Positions 24,241 to 32,974 of a stretch of 64,000 nt of DNA are shown one piece after another. A program made the position numbers and the translations under genes. A model generated the notes under the pieces. It was not told where the DNA came from. It did not search any database and was given only the letters and a program-made list of their open reading frames with translations. Where the stretch lies: NCBI GenBank assembly GCA_016871575.1, contig VHCW01000006.1, forward strand, positions 1 through 64,000. Reading direction: 5' to 3'. This DNA comes from Verrucomicrobiota bacterium (lineage in GTDB: Bacteria; Verrucomicrobiota; Verrucomicrobiia; Palsa-1439). The first letter of the stretch is position 1. Each line of letters begins with the position of its first letter.

Positions 24241-24612
24241 ATGGTATCGAAAGAAGCCATCGAAGCTCAACGAGAACACCCGGTCGCGTTCTGGTCGCTG
24301 CTGGTGGCGATGTTGGCGCCGGCGGTGGCGGGCGTCACCGGGCTCGGGTTGCTGGCGAAACATCTGTTTCCCACGCCGACCCAACTCGTGATCTTGGCTG
24401 GTGCCGGGGTGTTTATTCTGGCCATCGCGCCGTTGATGTTGGTGGGGGCGTTTGGGTGGCTGATGGTGGCGCGCCGGTTTGTGTCGCGGCCGGTGGTTCG
24501 GGCGTGGTTCATCTGTCCCGGCTTCGGCCTCCTCTCCCGCGTGAGCCGGTGGATGTTTGTCTGCGTCTATGGAAAGGACGATGCGCCGCGCCGGGTCATG
24601 CCCGGAGATTGA
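24241..24612 (+). CDS. Small two-TM membrane protein of unknown function
   Basis: A 123-residue protein with two membrane helices at about 18-41 (FWSLLVAMLAPAVAGVTGLGLL) and 48-75 (LVILAGAGVFILAIAPLMLVG), and a C-terminal amphipathic or third hydrophobic segment (AWFICPGFGLLS) before a basic tail. No family is recognised. GGAG lies 10 nt before the ATG. The 205 bp after it hold no gene or clear signal. Confidence 0.6.
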   Translation: MVSKEAIEAQREHPVAFWSLLVAMLAPAVAGVTGLGLLAKHLFPTPTQLVILAGAGVFILAIAPLMLVGAFGWLMVARRFVSRPVVRAWFICPGFGLLSRVSRWMFVCVYGKDDAPRRVMPGD

Positions 24613-24817
24613 CGGTCCTGCTGGCGGGCGGGTGAATCCTGATCGCCTGCGGCGTTGCCTTCGGCAGGTAAACTGGCGGCTTGCGCTGTGCCAGCGTCAG
24701 CGATACAAGGCGGGTGATGAGTGCGATTGATAATACCAGTGGGCGTAGCGACTTCGTTGCGCGTCCCCCCGTAAACAGGCCAGCGACCCGTTTCTGGGTT
24801 TTGATCCGCGTTCACCA

Positions 24818-25930
24818 ATGACCATCGCATACAATGGCGCAACAGTGGCTTTGCTCCTCTCGGTCTTGGCAGCGGAACCGTTGCCGCGCGATGCGTTTGG
24901 GCGGACGCCCTTGCATCTGGCCGTGCCGGCGGGGACGGATGCGGTGACAGCGTTGCTGGGCAAGGGCGCGGACGTGAACGCGCGCGATGAGGACTCGCGG
25001 ACGCCGTTGCACACGGCGGCGCTGCTCGGCTCGCCGGAAGTGGCGCGGCTGTTGATCAAACACGGCGCGGACGGCGCGGCGCAAACAGTCAATGGCGACA
25101 CGCCATTGCACTTGGCGGTTGAAGCGGGGCGCGTCGAGGTCGCGCGCGCGCTGGCGGAACAAGCGGCGGCGTTGTCGGTGAAGAACAAACGCGGCCTGAC
25201 TCCGCTGGCGCTCGCCGAAAAGCGCAGCGACAACACGCTCGCCAACGCATTGCGCCAAGCCGCCGGCCAGTCCGCGCTCAATGAAGTCGCGGAACTCGCC
25301 CGCGCGCTGGGCGACGCCGACCGTTCGATTGCCCGCGCCGCGCAACAACGGCTCGTGGCGCTCGGCGAAGCGGCGCTCAAACCGCTGTTGGCGATTCTGT
25401 CCGATCCCAACCAACCGGCCGAGGCGCGCAAACGGGCGGCGGAATCGCTGGGACAGTTGCGCAACCCGTCGGCGGTGCCGGCGTTGTGCGCGGAGTTAAA
25501 GGACGAGAAGTCGCCCGTGCGCGTCGAGGCGGCAACGGCGCTGGGTCAGATCGGCGACCGCGCCGCCGTCGAGGCGTTGTTGTGGGCCGTGCAGCGACCG
25601 AGTTCCGCCGGCAAGCTGCGCGTGCAGATTTGTTGGGCGCTCGGCGAGTTGAAAGACCCGCGCGCGCTCTGGCAGTTGGCGAACGTCTGCCGGACCGCGC
25701 TTGATCCAACCGCGCGCGATGAAGCGATGCTGGCGCTCGACAAAATGACCGGCCAGAAACACGGCACCGACATGCGGGCGCGGATGACGTGGATTGAAAA
25801 GAACCATCCCGACTGGATCAAAGCCAGCGAAGCCCCGCCGCCGCACTCGATGTTCCAGTCATTGATCTGGTATTTCCTCGCCGCAGTCGTGGCAGCGGGC
25901 GTGGCATTCTGGTATTTCGCCCGGTCGTGA
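24818..25930 (+). CDS. Ankyrin plus HEAT-repeat protein with C-terminal TM anchor
   Basis: A 370-residue protein. A short leader-like start is followed by about four ankyrin repeats within residues 28-145 (FGRTPLHLAV, DSRTPLHTAALLGS, NGDTPLHLAVEAGR, RGLTPLALAEKRS). Next come HEAT/PBS-lyase-like repeats at about 165-305 (AAQQRLVALGEAALKPLL, VRVEAATALGQIGD, VQICWALGELKDPRAL). A C-terminal membrane helix (YFLAAVVAAGVAFWYF) ends the protein. It is a protein-protein interaction scaffold with no catalytic motif. It begins a three-gene group with the Sel1 and second ankyrin proteins. Confidence 0.75.
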   Translation: MTIAYNGATVALLLSVLAAEPLPRDAFGRTPLHLAVPAGTDAVTALLGKGADVNARDEDSRTPLHTAALLGSPEVARLLIKHGADGAAQTVNGDTPLHLAVEAGRVEVARALAEQAAALSVKNKRGLTPLALAEKRSDNTLANALRQAAGQSALNEVAELARALGDADRSIARAAQQRLVALGEAALKPLLAILSDPNQPAEARKRAAESLGQLRNPSAVPALCAELKDEKSPVRVEAATALGQIGDRAAVEALLWAVQRPSSAGKLRVQICWALGELKDPRALWQLANVCRTALDPTARDEAMLALDKMTGQKHGTDMRARMTWIEKNHPDWIKASEAPPPHSMFQSLIWYFLAAVVAAGVAFWYFARS

Positions 25931-25940
25931 GAGGAGAATC

Positions 25941-27563
25941 ATGATACGAGCAATTCTATTGTGGATGTTATGCGGCGCGCTGGCCACCGCGGCGGAACTC
26001 TCCATCGTCGGCTCATGGACCGGCACGGTGGACTACGCGGCGTTCACGATGGAGTTCCGCGCCGACAACACCGTCAGCTATTCCGTGCGCGAGAGCGTCC
26101 GCAAACCGCCCGAAATCGTCCGCGGCCGTTACCGGGTGGATTACGCGGCGCATCCGATGACGCTCGACATCGCCGACCTTCAATGCAACGTCCCCGGCGC
26201 CGACAGCAATGTCGTGTTGTGGGCCATCTTCGAGTTTCGCGGCGCGAACGCGTTGCGGCTCTGCCTCGAAGAAGGCCGCGCCGGTGATCCCGTGGATCGC
26301 CCGTCGAAATTCAACACCGACACCGTCGAGTTGCAGCGCGTGGTGGCCGACGCGAAACCCGCGCCGCCGGTCAAGGCGGAGTTGCCGGGCTTGTGGTTGT
26401 TGGCGCAGCAAGAAGAAGCAGACCTGCTCTTTCACTTCCGCAGCGATGGCACCATGCGACAAGGCACGCGCGAAAAAGGCAAACCAATCAGCGCCATCGA
26501 ATGTCGCTACAAGTTCGACGCCGCCGCCCAACCGATGCGCATCGAGTGGTTCGACGAAGATTTGCCGGCGAACGATTGGAAGTGGGGATTTGAAGTCCGG
26601 TTTGTGAATGAAAACACCGTCGAGTTCGGTTCGTCGGCCGACGATTCGCGGCTGACATTGCGGCGCGTGCCGTTGACGGAGTGGCCGGAGACGCGCCCGG
26701 ATCTCTTGCCGGCCTTTCAAAAGGTATGCGCCGACGCCGCAGCCGGCAACGCCCGCGCGCAAGGCGTGCTGGCCGGTTGGTGGCTCAGCAACGAGCAGCG
26801 CACCGGCGCGGATTACGCGAAGGCGTTGGAGTGGGCGCGGCGTTCCGCCGAACAGAATCATCCCCTCGGCCAATACGCGCTCGCGCGGTTGTTGCGCGAT
26901 GGCTTGGCCACCAACGCCGCGCCGGAACAGGCGGCCACGCTGTTCGAGAAATGCGCCGCGCAAATGACGAAGCTCGCCGAAGCCGGTGATGCTGTGGCGG
27001 CTTACCGTCTCGGTCTGATGTACGGCGAAGGCAGCGGCGTCGCGAAGGATGACGGCAAAAGCCGCGACTGGCTCGCGCGCGCCGCGTCGAAACAACACGC
27101 CCCGGCACAGACGACGCTCGGTTCGCTGGCGCGCGCGGACGGCAAGTTCGACGAGGCGTTGCGGTGGTGGCGTCAGGCCGCCGAAGCCGGCAACGCGCTC
27201 GCGCAGTTGAACCTGGCAATCCTCTACCACAACGGTCAAGGCGTGGAGAAGGACGCCGAGGCCGCCGCCAACTGGGCGCGTCAAGCCATTGCCGGCAACG
27301 AGCCGGTCGCGGGCGTGTTGCTCGCCAAGTTCCCCGGCTCCGGCGAACCGGTTTCTCCCGTCGAAGCCTCGCGGGCCATCGCCAAGGCCGAGCGATTGTT
27401 GTTGTTGCAAGCCAACCAAGGCCAACCGGCCGCCGCGTTCCAACTCGGCCAGTTGTATGAGAGAGACCCCGACAAGGCGAAGAAATGGTACAAGTTCGCC
27501 GCCGACCGCGGTCTCCCGCACGCCAAAGCCGCCTACGAACGCTTGAATCAAGGAGCGCCATGA
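25941..27563 (+). CDS. Exported Sel1-repeat protein with two lipocalin-like N-terminal domains
   Basis: A 540-residue protein with a signal peptide (MIRAILLWMLCGALATAA). Two similar beta domains follow at about 20-130 and 145-240; each begins with a G-x-W strand (IVGSWTGTV, LPGLWLLAQ) and contains F-R-x-D-N/G-T. Sel1-like TPR repeats fill about 260-535 (ALEWARRSAEQNHPLGQYALARLLRDG, AYRLGLMYGEGSGVAKD, LNLAILYHNGQGVEKD). Sel1 proteins scaffold complexes, often at the envelope. Its stop overlaps the next gene's start as ATGA. Confidence 0.75.
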   Translation: MIRAILLWMLCGALATAAELSIVGSWTGTVDYAAFTMEFRADNTVSYSVRESVRKPPEIVRGRYRVDYAAHPMTLDIADLQCNVPGADSNVVLWAIFEFRGANALRLCLEEGRAGDPVDRPSKFNTDTVELQRVVADAKPAPPVKAELPGLWLLAQQEEADLLFHFRSDGTMRQGTREKGKPISAIECRYKFDAAAQPMRIEWFDEDLPANDWKWGFEVRFVNENTVEFGSSADDSRLTLRRVPLTEWPETRPDLLPAFQKVCADAAAGNARAQGVLAGWWLSNEQRTGADYAKALEWARRSAEQNHPLGQYALARLLRDGLATNAAPEQAATLFEKCAAQMTKLAEAGDAVAAYRLGLMYGEGSGVAKDDGKSRDWLARAASKQHAPAQTTLGSLARADGKFDEALRWWRQAAEAGNALAQLNLAILYHNGQGVEKDAEAAANWARQAIAGNEPVAGVLLAKFPGSGEPVSPVEASRAIAKAERLLLLQANQGQPAAAFQLGQLYERDPDKAKKWYKFAADRGLPHAKAAYERLNQGAP

Positions 27564-28285
27564 ACGCGCTGTTCGGTTGTGTGCTGATCGTGGCGGCAGT
27601 TGTTGTTGGCGTGGACAAGGACACGGTGCTGCGCGAATGGGGCCAGCCCTCCGGGCAATTGCGCGAAGGCAAAACGGAAACACTGCTTTATTCCCGCAAC
27701 CGGGAAGTCACGCTCGTGGACGGAAAAGTTGTTGCCGTCAAAGACGCTCCCGCGCCGGCGCCGAAGGCGGTCGCGCCACCCTCCCGTCCCAAAACTCCCG
27801 CAAGGCCACCGGCGCAAGTCCGCGTGTATCCATTGCATCGTGCCGCTGCGACGGGACGCACCAACGACATCGCCAAAGTCTTGGCGGCCGGCGTGGACAT
27901 CAACGTCCGCGACGAGAACGGCGACACGGCGTTGCACTGGCTCGTGCGCAATCCCACGAGTGTCCGGTATGAGAACTTCCGGTTCCTGCTCGACCATCAC
28001 GCCGATCCCCATGCCACCAACCGGTGGGGACGCACGCCGTTGCACGAAGCCGCCATTGCCGGACGAAAAGATCCCATCGAACTGCTGTTAAAAGCCAAGG
28101 CCGACATCAACGCCACCGACAATTTTCACCGCACCCCGCTGCAACTGGCCGTCATCACCCGCAAGAAAGGCGTGGAAACCCAACTCCGCGTCGCCGGCGC
28201 GGGAAGGGCGGCGGTGGTGGTGAACCCGCATACCGGCACGCGCACCTTAACCATTTCTACGCCGTCCGGCAGGGCGACATTGTAA
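27560..28285 (+). CDS. Exported ankyrin-repeat protein
   Basis: A 241-residue protein. The N-terminal signal (MNALFGCVLIVAAVVVGV) runs into a small domain with VLREWGQPSGQLREGKTE, like outer-membrane-assembly SmpA/BamE-type or DUF2845-type turns. A Pro/Ala-rich linker lies near residue 65-90. Ankyrin repeats occupy about 95-215 (VYPLHRAAATGRTND, NGDTALHWLVRN, WGRTPLHEAAIAGR, FHRTPLQLAVITRK). The start has AGGAG and overlaps the Sel1 stop. Interaction partner unknown. Confidence 0.7.
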   Translation: MNALFGCVLIVAAVVVGVDKDTVLREWGQPSGQLREGKTETLLYSRNREVTLVDGKVVAVKDAPAPAPKAVAPPSRPKTPARPPAQVRVYPLHRAAATGRTNDIAKVLAAGVDINVRDENGDTALHWLVRNPTSVRYENFRFLLDHHADPHATNRWGRTPLHEAAIAGRKDPIELLLKAKADINATDNFHRTPLQLAVITRKKGVETQLRVAGAGRAAVVVNPHTGTRTLTISTPSGRATL

Positions 28286-28350
28286 TGCAAGCCGGCTGCT
28301 GCTCTGTTTACTGTGAGCACATAAATGCGCTTTAAGACATATTCTAACTA

Positions 28351-28375
28351 ATAAAGCACATTATACTGCGCTTTA
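28351..28375 (+). promoter_or_regulatory. hipBA operator overlapping the -10 and start codon
   Basis: ATAAAGC and GCTTTAT form inverted arms across TATACT (28362-28367). A second half-site, GCGCTTTA, is at 28327-28334. An antitoxin bound here would cover the promoter. The -10 ends 7 nt before the ATG at 28375. No good -35 is evident. Confidence 0.5.
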
Positions 28376-28740
28376 TGATTGACACACCAGGCAACGCCGA
28401 GTACGGTACGACCATGAACTTCGAGGCCATGACCGACAAGGCGGTGTTGGAGGAGCTGGGACGGCGGATACAGACCCAGCGGCTCAACGTGAATCTGGCA
28501 CAAGCTGAAGTGGCCAGTAAAGCTGGTGTCTCTCGCCGAGCCTTGCAGAACCTGGAGAGTGGACGGGGCTGTACGTTGGCGCTCCTGATCCGGGTGCTGC
28601 GCGCGTTGGGCAAACTCAGTCAGCTTGACGCATTTCTGCCAGAGCCGGGATTAAGCCCGATTCAACTGGCAAAACTGAAAGGCCGGGAGCGTCGGCGCGC
28701 CTTCGTTCCTCGAAACCGTCGCAAAGAGAAGGAAAGCTGA
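28375..28740 (+). CDS. HipB-like XRE-family antitoxin
   Basis: A 121-residue DNA-binding protein. The helix-turn-helix is at about 37-70 (LAQAEVASKAGVSRRALQNLESG), followed by LALLIRVLRALGKLSQLDAFLPE, the standard HipB-type continuation. The C-terminus is strongly basic (GRERRRAFVPRNRRKEKES). It would repress its own promoter and neutralise the HipA-like kinase that starts 3 nt downstream. The start at 28375 assumes a leaderless mRNA; an ATG at 28414 is an alternative that would move the start out of the operator. Confidence 0.8.
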   Translation: MIDTPGNAEYGTTMNFEAMTDKAVLEELGRRIQTQRLNVNLAQAEVASKAGVSRRALQNLESGRGCTLALLIRVLRALGKLSQLDAFLPEPGLSPIQLAKLKGRERRRAFVPRNRRKEKES

Positions 28741-28743
28741 TCC

Positions 28744-30066
28744 ATGGCAACCCGTACTCGAAAAGTCACCGTCGCCACAGTTCGCCTTTGGGGGCAGGAT
28801 GTCGGGGCGGTCGCGTGGGATGAGCCGCGAGGTCTTGGCAATTTCGAGTACGACCCGGCGTTTCTGCGGCAGGGCCGGCAGGTTGCGCCCCTGATCATGC
28901 CGTTGGGTGCGGGCATCTTTTCGTTTCCATCGCTGAATCGGGAGACGTTCCACGGTCTGCCAGGATTGTTGGCCGACTCCTTACCGGACCGGTACGGAAA
29001 CCGGCTGATTGATCTCTGGCTGGCCCGACAAGGTCGTGCCCCCGGCGATTTCACACCGGTCGAGCGACTGTGCTACATGAGCACACGCGGGATGGGCGCG
29101 CTGGAGTTCAAGCCAGCCTTCGGGCCGGCACCGGGCAAGTCCGTGCCCATTGAAGTGGCAGAATTGACCGAACTGGCCGCCGAGATTCTCCAGCACCGGG
29201 CCGACTGGGCGGTGCAACTTACCGGGGCGAAAGCGGAAGCGTTGACCGAGATCATCCGCGTCGGCACATCGGCGGGTGGCAATCGGGCCAAGGCCGTCAT
29301 CGCATGGAATCCACAGACCCATGAAGTGCGTTCGGGACAGGTGGCCGCACCCCCCGGATTTGAGCCGTGGATCTTGAAGTTCGATGGTGTGAACGATGCC
29401 ACGCTCGGCGATCCGAAAGGCTTTGGCCGAATCGAGTATGCCTATCACCGGATGGCCGTGGCGGCCGGGATCGAGATGAATGATTGCCGGTTGCTGGAGG
29501 AATCGGGACGCGCCCATTTCATGACCCGGCGGTTTGACCGGGACGCTCGCGGCGGGAAAATCCACATGCAATCGCTGTGCGCCTTGGGCCATTACGATTT
29601 CAACGCGGCCGGGGAACACGGCTACGAGCAGGCGTTTTCCGTGATCCAGCGTCTGAACCTGGGGCACGCGACCATGCGCGAGATGTACCGGCGCATGGTG
29701 TTCAATGTGGTGGCCCGTAATCAAGACGACCACACCCGCAACATCGCGTTCCTGATGGACCAGACCGGTCAGTGGCGGCTGGCACCGGCGTTTGACGTGA
29801 TCTGGTCGTACAATCCGAGCGGCAGTTGGACAAACCGCCACCAGATGAGCATCAACGGCAAGCGTAACGACTTCACCCGCGCCGACCTGCTCACCATCGC
29901 GCGGGAACACGGCCTCAAAGATGCCGACGACATCATCAATCAAGTTACGGCAGCGGTGACCGATTGGCCCCGGTTTGCGCAAGAAGCCGGCGTCAAGACC
30001 GACCAGCAACAAACCATATCCCAAACCCACCGGCTGGCGCTTGACGGTAAGCGGGCGCAGCAGTAA
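28744..30066 (+). CDS. HipA-like serine/threonine kinase toxin
   Basis: A 440-residue HipA-family protein. The N-terminal HipA_N-like domain includes VRLWGQDVGAVAWD and FHGLPGLLADSLPDRYGN. The nucleotide-binding P-loop-like segment is VGTSAGGNRAKAVIAW. WILKFDGVND carries the ATP Lys. The catalytic loop is NVVARNQDDHTRNIAFLMD and the metal-binding segment is LAPAFDVIWSYNP. In E. coli HipA phosphorylates GltX; targets here are unknown. All key motifs are present, so it is probably active. The gene order, antitoxin then toxin, is typical. Confidence 0.85.
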   Translation: MATRTRKVTVATVRLWGQDVGAVAWDEPRGLGNFEYDPAFLRQGRQVAPLIMPLGAGIFSFPSLNRETFHGLPGLLADSLPDRYGNRLIDLWLARQGRAPGDFTPVERLCYMSTRGMGALEFKPAFGPAPGKSVPIEVAELTELAAEILQHRADWAVQLTGAKAEALTEIIRVGTSAGGNRAKAVIAWNPQTHEVRSGQVAAPPGFEPWILKFDGVNDATLGDPKGFGRIEYAYHRMAVAAGIEMNDCRLLEESGRAHFMTRRFDRDARGGKIHMQSLCALGHYDFNAAGEHGYEQAFSVIQRLNLGHATMREMYRRMVFNVVARNQDDHTRNIAFLMDQTGQWRLAPAFDVIWSYNPSGSWTNRHQMSINGKRNDFTRADLLTIAREHGLKDADDIINQVTAAVTDWPRFAQEAGVKTDQQQTISQTHRLALDGKRAQQ

Positions 30067-30071
30067 GCGAT

Positions 30072-30428
30072 CTACAGAAACACAGCCTTGAGCTTGGCGC
30101 TGTCGGTTTTGAGAGTATCGGGGAGACCGTCGAAGGTGAGTTGTCCCAGCTTGAGGCAACAGACGCGGTGGCAGATATTGAGAACCTCTCGAACTTTCTG
30201 CTCAACGATAAGGATGGTGACGCCGTTGTCCTTGTTGAGTTGCTGAATCCGGGCAAGTGCTTCGCTAATCATGTTCGGCGCAAGGCCAAGGGATGGCTCG
30301 TTCAATAGAAGCAGGCGCGGGGACAATACCAGTGCGTTTGCCAAGGCGAGCATCTGCTTCTCGCCGCCGGAGAGGGTGCCGGCCTGCTGCTTGAGCCGTT
30401 CACGCAACGCTGGGAACATGGCTAACAA
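30072..30428 (-). pseudogene. 5'-truncated LivF-type ABC transporter ATPase
   Basis: About 118 residues survive, matching the C-terminal half of a branched-chain amino-acid ABC ATPase (LivF). The signature AGTLSGGEKQMLALANAL, Walker B LLLLNEPSLGLAP and H-loop region VTILIVEQKV are present; the N-terminal ~115 residues with Walker A are missing. The homologous frame begins within about 12 nt of the AbiEii stop codon, so the break coincides with the edge of the AbiE module. On the other side the HipA gene ends 5 bp away. No other liv gene is nearby. Confidence 0.8.
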
Positions 30429-30440
30429 CGTTCCGGTTCT

Positions 30441-31271
30441 TCATAGCATCCCCATCAAATGTTCATCGACGAACCGGTGAGCTTCTTCGTAGTTGTAGTC
30501 CAGACCCGGTCGCAGCAGGTCTTCCGTATCGGCGAGGTAGTCCGGGTTCTTCACCTTGGCGGCCAGATCGTCGCGGAACTGCCGCTGCGAGACCTGTTTG
30601 TTCTCCTCCTTGAGATACCGGCGGAACACGTCAACCATCTTGGCCGGATCGGCTTTGCCAAAGGTCAGGCCGTACCACAGGTCGAACAGGTCGCGGCCCT
30701 TCGTTCGTTGATACTGGGCGCGCATTTTCGTGCCGAGCAATTCGTCCACGTGGTACGTGGTCAGATCGCACTGCCCCCGGAACCAGTCCGAATCAACGGC
30801 AAAGGGAGATTTCTTCAGCCCCAGCACGTTGAAGCGTTCGCGTGTGTTGATTTCAAGCTTGAGCCGCAACCGGGTAGTGGGAGGCGTTTCGGATTGGAAC
30901 CGCCACGTGAGCGTCCTGACCCCGCGCCCCAGTAGATTGGCAGTCTGACGAACGGCAGTGGCCACGCCCCCGCGCCATTCCGGCAACGGCTCACCGAGAA
31001 AACCAAGAGCTTGGCGAACAACATCAATGATGCGGTCGGTTTGGCCATCTCCAACTTGCACGAGGTCGATGTCTTCTGAGTATCGTGCTGCCGGCGCAAG
31101 GTGCAACTTGTGCAGCGCCGTGCCGCCTCGGAACGCGAGATTCTCGGCAACCACCTTCTGCGAGAACAACTCCACCAAGGCGCGTGAAATGATCAAGTCC
31201 TGCTCCACTTGGTTTGCCGTTTTCCACGGAGCTTTCGCTCGCCAGTCGAGGATGTTGGCTTGCGGAATCAC
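30441..31271 (-). CDS. AbiEii-type nucleotidyltransferase toxin
   Basis: A 276-residue toxin of the AbiEii/type IV toxin-antitoxin group. The family nucleotidyltransferase core is FRGGTALHKLHL followed by RYSEDIDLVQV (GGT and D-x-D). The later blocks are KLEINTRERF, DELLGTKMRAQYQRTKGRDLFDLWYGL and the helical C-terminus. It starts at a GTG (VIPQANILDWR), because family proteins begin M-I-P-x-A and because this start overlaps the antitoxin stop as GTGA. Upstream in-frame ATGs fall inside the antitoxin. Known relatives modify tRNA acceptor ends or bind GTP and mediate phage abortive infection. Confidence 0.85.
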   Translation of the reverse strand: MIPQANILDWRAKAPWKTANQVEQDLIISRALVELFSQKVVAENLAFRGGTALHKLHLAPAARYSEDIDLVQVGDGQTDRIIDVVRQALGFLGEPLPEWRGGVATAVRQTANLLGRGVRTLTWRFQSETPPTTRLRLKLEINTRERFNVLGLKKSPFAVDSDWFRGQCDLTTYHVDELLGTKMRAQYQRTKGRDLFDLWYGLTFGKADPAKMVDVFRRYLKEENKQVSQRQFRDDLAAKVKNPDYLADTEDLLRPGLDYNYEEAHRFVDEHLMGML

Positions 31272-32062
31272 AGTTCGCCCTCGACCTCGGTGTTGACGAT
31301 TACGCTCCACTTCGGGTCGCGTGTAAACCCCTTGGCTGGATGTGAGGGATTAAGCACCACCGGCTTCGTCTTCTTTTGCCCCAGCCACTCGTGGAGTTTT
31401 GCAGTGACGGACTCAAACCCCGCTTTGTCCAGTAGCCAGCCCAATCGCTGGACATGGGCAAGTTGCTCGTCCGTTTGTGCAGCGGCGATCAGGGTGTCCG
31501 CCTCGATGCTCTCGCCGAGTTCCTGCAATACCGTCATAACTCGGTTGAGCCTGCCGACGCGCCGCTCGTAAGCCACCAAGTCCAACGCCGTCGCGGCCGG
31601 TGTCGAAATCGGAATGTCACCGGTGAAAGTCCGCTTTTTGACTGTCGGCGTTGCGGAAACATTTGCCTTCTTAAAAAAACGAATTCGCAGTCCGGCTGCT
31701 TCGACTTCGCGCGTCGCTTCAGAAGTGATGACCTGAAACGCCTGCGGGCGCTGATGCGCTGCGCCGTGCATTTCGGCAGCGCTCAACAGCGCCACGTAGT
31801 ACGGTTGCCCCAAGAATTTCATCAGGTCGTTAATGAACCAATCGGGCGGGAGAATGCCGCTTGACCGGTATTCCACCGGCACGATCACGTAAAAGCCCCG
31901 GCGTACGCCGACGATCTGCTTTTTCTCGGCGAGCCGGCAGACTGAGACCTCGAACGAGTTCGCTTGCAGGCCGGTAGCCCTCAGGGCTTCAACCCGCGTG
32001 AGCGTGTACCGCCCAGACCCTTGCAGGCGTTCCACGTACTCGGATAGCGTCATTTGGCTCAT
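31268..32062 (-). CDS. AbiEi-type antitoxin/regulator
   Basis: A 264-residue antitoxin of the AbiEi family. The N-terminal winged-helix DNA-binding domain (about 1-60; YTLTRVEALRATGLQANSFEVSVCRLAEKKQIVGVRRGFY) is followed by the AbiEi body with ALLSAAEMHGAAHQRPQAFQVITS and a C-terminal RNAP-like helical domain. It probably represses the pair through the inverted repeat at 32079-32103. A start at the second Met (32053) is possible; it would place the ATG 10 nt after TAGGCT. Confidence 0.85.
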   Translation of the reverse strand: MSQMTLSEYVERLQGSGRYTLTRVEALRATGLQANSFEVSVCRLAEKKQIVGVRRGFYVIVPVEYRSSGILPPDWFINDLMKFLGQPYYVALLSAAEMHGAAHQRPQAFQVITSEATREVEAAGLRIRFFKKANVSATPTVKKRTFTGDIPISTPAATALDLVAYERRVGRLNRVMTVLQELGESIEADTLIAAAQTDEQLAHVQRLGWLLDKAGFESVTAKLHEWLGQKKTKPVVLNPSHPAKGFTRDPKWSVIVNTEVEGEL

Positions 32063-32078
32063 TAGCCTATCGTTTGCG

Positions 32079-32103
32079 GAAGTTTACAGATTATGTGAAC
32101 TTC
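32079..32103. promoter_or_regulatory. Imperfect 25-bp inverted repeat, likely AbiEi operator
   Basis: GAAGTT-T-ACA and TGT-G-AACTTC arms flank a short centre, 17 bp upstream of the AbiEi start. AbiEi proteins bind such inverted repeats to autoregulate. The repeat also covers the stop codon of the relic frame at 32091-32216. Confidence 0.5.
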
Positions 32104-32216
32104 TGCAACTCAAATCGGTAGTCCTGGTAAACGAACGATCGCGCCGTGAGTTCGCCGGTCTCGACCAGATCAATCAACGCCAGATGCAGTTGATCGGGCG
32201 TGGTGAACGATCTCGA
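32091..32216 (-). pseudogene. C-terminal relic of an unidentified gene
   Basis: An open frame of 41 codons bounded by TAG (32217-32219) and TAA (32091-32093) has no start codon but reads like real protein (PDQLHLALIDLVETGEL, then RSFVYQDYRFELQ). It sits between the VapC-like and AbiEi genes. The family was not recognised. It is probably debris from an earlier occupant of the island. Confidence 0.3.
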
Positions 32217-32313
32217 CTACGGGGATCTGCCAAGCACGGTATACCGGCGTTGGAGCAGTTCGGCTGACAAGGGTTCGGTCGGCCTACACGCAAAACTGCC
32301 CCTGCCGGTGTTA

Positions 32314-32730
32314 TCACGGGGCGAGAAGGGGAATGACTTGGCGGGCGTTGCGGCGGTAGAGGCGGAAATCGGTGTCGGTGGTCATCACGCGGCAATGGCG
32401 GTGCAACTCCGACATGCGGACCAAGCAGGCATCGGCCAGTGACATCGGCACATCCCGGTAGCGTCGCATCAGCGCAAGAAGTTCTGGAACATGGTCGTCC
32501 AAAGTAAACGCGACCTCCAGCGCGCCCTGTTCGACCATCTCGACAACCCGTAGCGGATCGCCGCCGTGCCGATAGATGACATGGCAAGCTTCGCTGAGCA
32601 CAGGTTCACAAGTCAGGAGTGGCGGCCGCAGCACCTCGAACTGTTCCGCTGCCCAAACGCTATGAGTATCCAACCGGGTCAATAGCGCCACGAGCGCTCC
32701 GGCGTCAACGAGTACGGTGTCGCCGTTCAA
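32314..32730 (-). CDS. PIN-domain ribonuclease toxin (VapC-like)
   Basis: A 138-residue PIN protein. Acidic active-site positions are visible in VLVDAGALVALL (first Asp), CEPVLSEACHV (Glu), MSLADACLVR (Asp) and MTTDTDFRLYRR (last Asp). VapC toxins cut tRNA or rRNA. The start at 32730 overlaps the end of the antitoxin gene by 26 bp, as is common in vapBC pairs. Confidence 0.85.
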   Translation of the reverse strand: MNGDTVLVDAGALVALLTRLDTHSVWAAEQFEVLRPPLLTCEPVLSEACHVIYRHGGDPLRVVEMVEQGALEVAFTLDDHVPELLALMRRYRDVPMSLADACLVRMSELHRHCRVMTTDTDFRLYRRNARQVIPLLAP

Positions 32731-32959
32731 GGCCGTAGTCCTCGAGATACTTTTTGTTGGTGGAAGCGTCGCGCGGTCCTGGCTGCGAGCCGATCAAGTC
32801 GCGCACCAGATCGGCGCAACTGACAAACCCCTTCTTCTTGGCAAATGCCTGCTCGACGGCGTCGCGGACGATGGCCGACTTGGTGGTGCGCCGTCGCTTG
32901 GCTTCAGCCGTCAGCCGCGCTTCCAAACTGTCCGGCAGTTTAAGTGAGATCGTTGTCAT
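32705..32959 (-). CDS. Ribbon-helix-helix antitoxin (VapB-like)
   Basis: An 84-residue antitoxin. The N-terminal RHH DNA-binding motif is MTTISLKLPDSLEARL then AKRRRTTKSAIVRDAVEQAF (about 2-40), followed by a C-terminal toxin-binding tail (CADLVRDLIGSQPGPRD). The start at 32959 is the first Met of the RHH and lies 9 nt downstream of TATTAC. It is paired with the overlapping PIN toxin. Confidence 0.85.
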   Translation of the reverse strand: MTTISLKLPDSLEARLTAEAKRRRTTKSAIVRDAVEQAFAKKKGFVSCADLVRDLIGSQPGPRDASTNKKYLEDYGLERRHRTR

Positions 32960-32968
32960 GGCCGTACC

Positions 32969-32974
32969 GTAATA
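32969..32974 (-). promoter_or_regulatory. -10 element of the vapBC-like pair
   Basis: TATTAC on the minus strand ends 9 nt before the antitoxin ATG. CCGGTATT occurs twice just upstream, a possible antitoxin half-site. The -35 is weak. Confidence 0.35.
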
